From the NCBI GenBank assembly GCA_021813195.1, contig JAKALI010000053.1, positions 1-12,747 of the forward strand: a DNA stretch of 12,747 nucleotides, given 5' to 3'. The position numbers and the translations under genes were made by a program. Shown piece after piece: positions 7,389 to 12,747 of this stretch. Every line of letters begins with the position of its first letter. Position 1 is the stretch's first letter. A model generated the notes under the pieces. That model was not told the DNA's origin, did no database searches, and saw only the letters and a list, made by a program, of their open reading frames with translations. Source of the stretch: Pseudomonadota bacterium (GTDB lineage: Bacteria > Pseudomonadota > Alphaproteobacteria > Rhizobiales > Hyphomicrobiaceae).

Positions 7389-7438
7389 CTTGCGCGTGCC
7401 GAGCCACCATCACTCAACTGGAAATTTAGTTGATCTAG

Positions 7439-7455
7439 CAATGTGTTGATCATTG
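7439..7455. repeat. Short inverted repeat upstream of the HhH gene
   Basis: CAATG (7439-7443) and CATTG (7451-7455) flank a 7-base spacer in an AT-rich stretch within the 160-base gap (7389-7548) before the helix-hairpin-helix gene. The gap holds little else that I can assign; a weak TACGAT -10-like hexamer lies at 7456-7461. Confidence 0.25.
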
Positions 7456-7548
7456 TACGATTTTGCACGCCCAGTCACCCTTTGGTAACCATGTGTGCCT
7501 GATACTTCCCCACGTCGGACAACTAACGGGATGCGGGAGTACCGGACT

Positions 7549-8325
7549 ATGTTCAGCCACATCGAATTCTGTCTGGAAGAGATCTCGTGGGAGATCGATG
7601 CCTTGGCCAATACCAGCCTGCCGCGCGCCAGTGCCGATGCGCTGCGCGCAGAACTCGAAAAGATGCGCAATCTCATAGCTGCAATCGAAGCCGAGGCATC
7701 CACGACGATCGCCCACCCTGCAAGGACCGCCGCAAGAGCGGCCGATGATTTAACCCTCATTCGAGGCATCGATGCTGAGTTGGCGAAGCAGCTCGCTGAT
7801 TTAGGTTACGCGCACTTTACAACCATCGCCTCCTGGACGGCCGACGACATTGCCCAAATGGCGCAAGATCAAGTGTGTGCGCTGAGGATCGCGCGCGAGA
7901 ACTGGATCGAGCAAGCCGCGATCCTGGCAAGCGGCGGCATGACCCATTTCGCGCGCCAGCAGCTTGCCGTCCGCAGCCAGGCAGGGGATGCGCAGGCTCA
8001 GGCCGCCGCCCTTTCGGTCGTCGAACTCGACGCAACCACCAACATCCTCGCCCAAGGACTAGCCGTCCCTGGCGACCGTTGCGCATGTAACGTGATCGAT
8101 TTCGCCGCACGCCTTGCCCCCGTGGCTGACCGTAAGGCCGACGCCCCCGCCGCGACGAACCTGATCGCGTTCCCGCACAAGCACACAGCGCGCGTTAGTC
8201 CTGTGAAGCGGGCGCTTCAGGTGGCAGCCGGCTTGGTGCTGGTGGCAGGACTGGAAGCGATCACGGCGACCCTCGCGCATGCTCCGGACGCAACCTTGGC
8301 CTGGGCCATGGCGGCACTCGGATAA
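7549..8325 (+). CDS. Helix-hairpin-helix domain protein with C-terminal membrane helix
   Basis: A 258-residue protein with no assigned function. The N-terminus (1-55) is a charged, probably coiled helix. Residues 67-128, from DDLTLIRGIDAELAKQLADL through SWTADDIAQM to RENWIEQAAILASG, form a helix-hairpin-helix module. It resembles the C-terminal extension seen on alphaproteobacterial NuoE and some other rhizobial proteins (usual pattern DDLKLIKGIGPKLEKLLNELG). The usual G-I-G here reads GID. A variable region (130-218) carries CAC at 178-180. A single membrane helix follows (about 222-244, RALQVAAGLVLVAGLEAITA), leaving a short tail. The ATG at 7549 has GGGAG nine bases upstream; in-frame ATG 7531 and GTG 7495 are less likely. 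The extensin-like gene ends 160 bases upstream and a terminator candidate follows. The NuoE likeness does not imply a role in complex I. Confidence 0.75.
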   Translation: MFSHIEFCLEEISWEIDALANTSLPRASADALRAELEKMRNLIAAIEAEASTTIAHPARTAARAADDLTLIRGIDAELAKQLADLGYAHFTTIASWTADDIAQMAQDQVCALRIARENWIEQAAILASGGMTHFARQQLAVRSQAGDAQAQAAALSVVELDATTNILAQGLAVPGDRCACNVIDFAARLAPVADRKADAPAATNLIAFPHKHTARVSPVKRALQVAAGLVLVAGLEAITATLAHAPDATLAWAMAALG

Positions 8326-8355
8326 ACCCCACCGCGGTCGGGTTCATCCCAGACT

Positions 8356-8386
8356 CCGGCCGGCGATCCCGGCCGGTTTGCTATTT
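8356..8386 (+). terminator. Probable terminator after the HhH gene
   Basis: CCGGCCGG (8356-8363), loop CGATC, CCGGCCGG (8369-8376) makes an 8-bp GC-only stem 30 bases past the stop, followed by TTTGCTATTT. The interrupted T-run makes it imperfect but plausible. It separates this gene from hemB. Confidence 0.6.
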
Positions 8387-8388
8387 GA

Positions 8389-9507
<1,119 letters not shown>

Positions 9508-9542
9508 AACAATCTCCACCATGGCGACTTCGCGGAGTGGCA

Positions 9543-9551
9543 TGCTATACT
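9543..9551 (+). promoter_or_regulatory. Extended -10 promoter candidate
   Basis: TGCTATACT is an extended -10 (TGN followed by TATACT) in a short AT-rich island after hemB. No clear -35 is seen, as is usual for this class. A start site near 9558 would leave a leader of about 28 bases before ATG 9587. The 10-base palindrome ACTTATAAGT (9549-9558) overlaps it. Confidence 0.35.
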
Positions 9552-9586
9552 TATAAGTGTTTTATATCTTGTTCATGGGGGCATTT

Positions 9587-11734
9587 ATGTTTCGCGCTTG
9601 CGTGATTGTCGCGTCAGTCGCGCTCGGCATGACATTGTCTTCCCACCGAGGGTGGTCTCAAACACCAGATCCGTCCATTCCTGTTCCCCCCGTCCAGACC
9701 TGTGGGGAGCCGGACACGCAAGTCCCGATGCCAGCACGCTACATGGAACACTGGAGCGTTTGCGAAAAGTGGGTCTGGTCCTGTGTCGCGCGCGGCCTGG
9801 AGGCCAATCTTTATGCCAAAGTTTGCTCGAGCGCGCGGCGCGACGGAGATGAGGTCAATCATCGCAAGCCTTATGAACTCGCTCCACTTCTCAATCCTGA
9901 CATTTATGCAGCGACCAATTCTATTTCTGACGCATTCTTACGCGATCTGTTGACGGATCCAGTCCTCACATCAAGCATCCCCAGCATCGGCGTGAGAATT
10001 TTTGGCGCCTACTTCGCGCGCGCCGTCAATCTCGAGAATGTGACAACCACGACGAACTTGGTGCTCGATGCCGCAATCTTCAAACGCGGCCTGAGGCTCA
10101 CCAATTTTCATACGACCAAGAATTTAGCATTCGATGGCGCCAACATCCGTGGCAAATTGCTCGCTATGCGCGCGCGCATCGATGGCTCATTCTTTTTGGA
10201 ACAGGGCGTTTATGACTACGTCGACTTGCGTGATGCGCGGATTGGAGCCAGTCTCGAAGCCTCTCGCTCGGTGTTCAATGACATGTTGCGCATTGACCGC
10301 GCGCAAGTTTCCGGCAAGGTGTACCTTGTCAAATCCATGCTGACCGCGCTCACGGCTTGGGACGCCACGATCGGGGGATCGATGGAGCTGCGGATGGCGG
10401 ACATCCGACTGCGGATGGATTTGACGGGCGCAACAGTCAAGGGCGACGTGCGGCTCCAAAGTGTGACGGCAGGCAGTCGGCTCCCAGATCGCCGGCCAAG
10501 CTGCGAGTGGGATCCGGATCAGGACATCAACAACGTCCTACAAGATACCTACCGTCGCGTACGCGATCATGATCCCGCTCTGGGGCTCCGGGTTCTCGAT
10601 GAGATGATGCGACACCGGCCGACGCAAGCCGGCAAACCCACGAACACGCTGTGCGATGAACCAGAGACGAGCGGCCTGCGCTCGGCGCGCCATGAATTTC
10701 TTCTGCGCGACATGAAGATCAGCGGCACGCTCTGCATCATGGACACCTCGGGTGCAATTCGCGCTCCGACAGGAACAGCACCCGAGCTGGCACCGCCAGC
10801 GCGCACTTCGCCGCTGCCCCGTTCCGCGGAGCCGCAGCCCGGAATCGAGACCATTTCCCTCGACGGCACGCACGCCAGCACAACGGTGCTGCGGTGGCCT
10901 GATGCCGCAAGCCGAACATTGTGGCACGCCGTCAATTTCAAAACAGGCCACATGCTGATCAATCTTCACCATAGCCCTGAAGCCCACTTCATCGACAATT
11001 TGGATATCGGCTTCATCTCGTTCGTACGCATAGATCGGACCCCGCGTGAAACCCAGCGCGATGAAGATGATGACAAATACCTGTGTGACGTCACCCCGCG
11101 TCAGGAAAACGTTGATCACGCTGATAATCGGGAGACGCAGGAACGCATCGTACGCTTCTTCACTGGTGCGGCAAACAAGGCCGGTAGCGCTCAACCCTTG
11201 AGTGTCATCATCGACCGTTTGCGGACGTCGGGCGTCAATACGAAGTTCCTCGACATCAAGCTCAGCGAGTACAAAAATCGCACCGCGTGCCAGACTTCCT
11301 CGATCATGCAAACGTGGAACGATCTGCCTTGGGTCTCCGTGCGCAATCGCCTCGCGGACATGTCGATCGATGAAAGCCGAAAACTGGCTTTGGATGGGGT
11401 TTGCGCGGTCGGCCTCCTCGCCTCAAAATGGCTCGTGTCGTATGGGCACGAGCCGCTCAATCTTTTTCTCTGGGCGATCCTGCTGGTCGGGCTGTTTTGG
11501 ATCGCGCTCCAATTCGACCGACCTGATCCCATGACAGCACTCCCACGCCAGCGCTACTCTTTGGCCTATTCGCTGGACAATTTTATTCCGCTGCGCCCCT
11601 ATCGCAGCGACCGAGTCGGTGCCGACCGGACACCCAATTCGCGCTGGTTGCGCGTCTACCGTGGTTTCCACCGGGCCTGCGGCCTCGTGTTCGCCGTGCT
11701 GGTCTTCATCTTCGTCTATCGTGCCTCGGCGTGA
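9587..11734 (+). CDS. Exported membrane protein with beta-solenoid-like repeats, function unknown
   Basis: A 715-residue protein I cannot name. A signal peptide (MFRACVIVASVALGMTLSSHRGWSQ, hydrophobic at 5-18) is followed by a Cys-rich stretch (C39, C59, C66, C80). Residues about 147-292 repeat a hydrophobic pattern every 10-11 residues (NLVLDAAI, GLRLTNFH, VDLRDARI, MLRIDRAQV, SMELRMADI, RMDLTGATV, DVRLQSV), paired into coils of about 21, as in beta-solenoids related to pentapeptide-type repeats. Another coil-like piece is at 370-385. A Pro-rich linker (391-418) and an acidic stretch (484-500) follow. Near the C-terminus are membrane helices at about 603-620, 623-643 and 697-711. Between the last two, YSLAYSLDNFIPLR and RWLRVYRGFHRACG match a C-terminal module I recall from membrane proteins with similar repeats (SLD.F.P.., RW...Y...). 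The ATG at 9587 has GGGGG five bases upstream and suits the signal peptide; starts at 9557 (GTG) or 9575 are possible. Probably inner-membrane anchored with a periplasmic solenoid. Confidence 0.8.
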   Translation: MFRACVIVASVALGMTLSSHRGWSQTPDPSIPVPPVQTCGEPDTQVPMPARYMEHWSVCEKWVWSCVARGLEANLYAKVCSSARRDGDEVNHRKPYELAPLLNPDIYAATNSISDAFLRDLLTDPVLTSSIPSIGVRIFGAYFARAVNLENVTTTTNLVLDAAIFKRGLRLTNFHTTKNLAFDGANIRGKLLAMRARIDGSFFLEQGVYDYVDLRDARIGASLEASRSVFNDMLRIDRAQVSGKVYLVKSMLTALTAWDATIGGSMELRMADIRLRMDLTGATVKGDVRLQSVTAGSRLPDRRPSCEWDPDQDINNVLQDTYRRVRDHDPALGLRVLDEMMRHRPTQAGKPTNTLCDEPETSGLRSARHEFLLRDMKISGTLCIMDTSGAIRAPTGTAPELAPPARTSPLPRSAEPQPGIETISLDGTHASTTVLRWPDAASRTLWHAVNFKTGHMLINLHHSPEAHFIDNLDIGFISFVRIDRTPRETQRDEDDDKYLCDVTPRQENVDHADNRETQERIVRFFTGAANKAGSAQPLSVIIDRLRTSGVNTKFLDIKLSEYKNRTACQTSSIMQTWNDLPWVSVRNRLADMSIDESRKLALDGVCAVGLLASKWLVSYGHEPLNLFLWAILLVGLFWIALQFDRPDPMTALPRQRYSLAYSLDNFIPLRPYRSDRVGADRTPNSRWLRVYRGFHRACGLVFAVLVFIFVYRASA

Positions 11735-11761
11735 ACACCTCGGCCAAACCTCGACGGTTGG

Positions 11762-11807
11762 GCGCCTGTCCTTCATCCGATATGAGTGAGAGGACAACGA
11801 TAGGCGC
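11762..11807. other. Nested stem-loop between the solenoid gene and the CHASE2 gene
   Basis: Three nested complementary pairs line up: GCGCCT (11762-11767) with AGGCGC (11802-11807), GTCCT (11768-11772) with AGGAC (11791-11795), and TCAT (11773-11776) with ATGA (11782-11785). The left arm is continuous; the right arm has two bulges (GTGAG and AACGAT). The element ends 20 bases before the CHASE2 start and just upstream of its ribosome binding site. It has no U-run. It may be a leader structure or chance pairing in a GC-rich gap. Confidence 0.35.
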
Positions 11808-11827
11808 ATATTCACCGGGAGCACCAA

Positions 11828-12747
11828 ATGAATAGCGTCGAGCCCCAAGATGCCTCGCCACGCAGACCCCGGCTACGACGTCCGTTCAGCCTTGCGACCG
11901 GGCTTGGTGCGCTGTTCATGCTTGCGGGACTTCTCTTCGCGCCCTCCTTGGCCCCGTGGCTGATGCGCTTCGACCATTGGACCGCGGATTGGCGCACCGC
12001 CTATCTTTCTCCTGCGGCCCAGACCCCACACCCGCTGATCACGCTCGTCACCATCACCGACGAGACACTCAAAGATTTGCCGAGTTCGCCGATTGATCGC
12101 GGTCTCCTAGCGCAATTGATCCGCGCCATCGACGCCGCTCAACCCAAAGCCATCGCCGTCGATATCTTTTTTCTCAAACGCACGGAACCGGAGAAAGACG
12201 CAGACCTCCAGGCCGCTCTGCGCTCCGCCAGCGCCCCCATCATCCTCGGTGCCATCGACGAGCGCGGCGAACTGAGCCCGGAGCGTTGGCAGTTCCAATC
12301 GGAGTTCCTCGCAAGCACGGGACGTCCGGCCGGCTATCTGAACTTGCGCACGGAAAAGGACGGTGTCGTGCGCTACGCCGCACGGCCTGCGCCATCCTCG
12401 CAATATCCCAAAAGCTGGCCGACCTTGATAGCTGAGACGACCGGCGTTGCGGCTTCAGATCAGGGCGGTCCCATCCGATGGACCCTGCCCGGAACCGGCA
12501 GCAGCACACCAGTCTTTGAGACCGTGCTTGCCCACGATCTCCTCGCAGCCTCGGCAAACGCTCACGCGCAGCGATTGAAGGACAAGCTCGTGCTGATCGG
12601 CGGCGATTTCCAGCAGCCCCCGCGCGACCGACACCGTGTGCCGCTCTCCGTTCGCGACGGTAACGCCGTACCGGGCGTAATCATCCACGCACATATCCTC
12701 TCTGCCCTGCTCGATCCTGCAACCGCCGTCCGCGAGCTCGACAACCG
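11828..12747 (+). CDS. CHASE2 domain sensor protein (partial, C-terminus missing)
   Basis: Membrane-anchored protein whose extracytoplasmic CHASE2 domain is expected to sense an unknown stimulus. The first 306 residues are visible. After a basic N-terminus comes a membrane helix (about 22-43), then the CHASE2 domain: FDHWTADWRTAYL (48-60), ITLVTITDETL (70-80), LIRAIDAAQPKAIAVDIFF (96-114), APIILGAIDE, DGVVRYA and VPGVIIHAHILSALLD near the window edge. In this family the C-terminus normally adds two or three membrane helices and then an adenylate/guanylate cyclase, histidine kinase, Ser/Thr kinase or diguanylate cyclase domain; which one applies cannot be told because the gene runs off the right edge. 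The ATG at 11828 has GGGAG six bases upstream. It follows the solenoid-repeat gene by 93 bases on the same strand, so co-transcription is possible. Confidence 0.88.
   Translation, partial: MNSVEPQDASPRRPRLRRPFSLATGLGALFMLAGLLFAPSLAPWLMRFDHWTADWRTAYLSPAAQTPHPLITLVTITDETLKDLPSSPIDRGLLAQLIRAIDAAQPKAIAVDIFFLKRTEPEKDADLQAALRSASAPIILGAIDERGELSPERWQFQSEFLASTGRPAGYLNLRTEKDGVVRYAARPAPSSQYPKSWPTLIAETTGVAASDQGGPIRWTLPGTGSSTPVFETVLAHDLLAASANAHAQRLKDKLVLIGGDFQQPPRDRHRVPLSVRDGNAVPGVIIHAHILSALLDPATAVRELDN

Noticed and set aside
7430..7450. TTGAT repeats upstream of the HhH gene as FNR/FixK boxes
   Set aside because: TTGAT occurs twice (7430 and 7446) but neither has a matching TCAA arm at the correct spacing.
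9508..9542. CTCC...GGAG pairing after hemB as a terminator
   Set aside because: Only four base pairs with a long loop and no U-run; too weak to call.
10538..11311. 257-residue open frame on the minus strand opposite the solenoid gene
   Set aside because: It lies wholly antisense to a gene with signal peptide and membrane helices, and its product shows no domain.

Overview
The window looks like chromosomal DNA of an alphaproteobacterium, probably of the order Hyphomicrobiales (Rhizobiales). The sequence is GC-rich. It carries an ALA synthase (Shemin pathway) hemA, a zinc-independent type HemB, an LdtR-like MarR regulator next to an L,D-transpeptidase, and an extensin-like peptidoglycan protein, a combination typical of that group. 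The genus cannot be named from the sequence alone.

Layout. Minus strand, bases 1-6026: glyA (partial, runs off the left edge), hemA, an L,D-transpeptidase (ldtP-like), a MarR-family regulator (ldtR-like), and a 3-hydroxyisobutyryl-CoA hydrolase-like crotonase. Plus strand, bases 6177-12747: an extensin-like C-terminal domain protein, a helix-hairpin-helix protein with a C-terminal membrane helix, hemB, a large secreted or membrane protein with a beta-solenoid-like repeat, and a CHASE2 sensor protein (partial, runs off the right edge). The two halves diverge from a 150-base promoter region (6027-6176) that holds a perfect 16-base palindrome.

How the genes fit together. GlyA makes glycine from serine, HemA condenses glycine with succinyl-CoA to 5-aminolevulinate, and HemB joins two of these into porphobilinogen, so the first heme steps and their glycine supply lie within about 9.5 kb. 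A TTGAT-N4-GTCAA FNR/FixK-type box sits in the long hemA leader and suggests oxygen control. The middle block concerns the cell wall: a cross-linking enzyme, its probable regulator, and a LAS-type putative peptidoglycan hydrolase. The right end holds two envelope proteins of unknown role.

Non-coding signals: one strong intrinsic terminator (after ldtR), one probable terminator (after the helix-hairpin-helix gene), several inverted and direct repeats in promoters and leaders. I saw no tRNA, rRNA, CRISPR array, insertion sequence, phage gene or defence system. The window reads as ordinary core chromosome with a few poorly described envelope genes; I did not find a convincing new multi-gene system.
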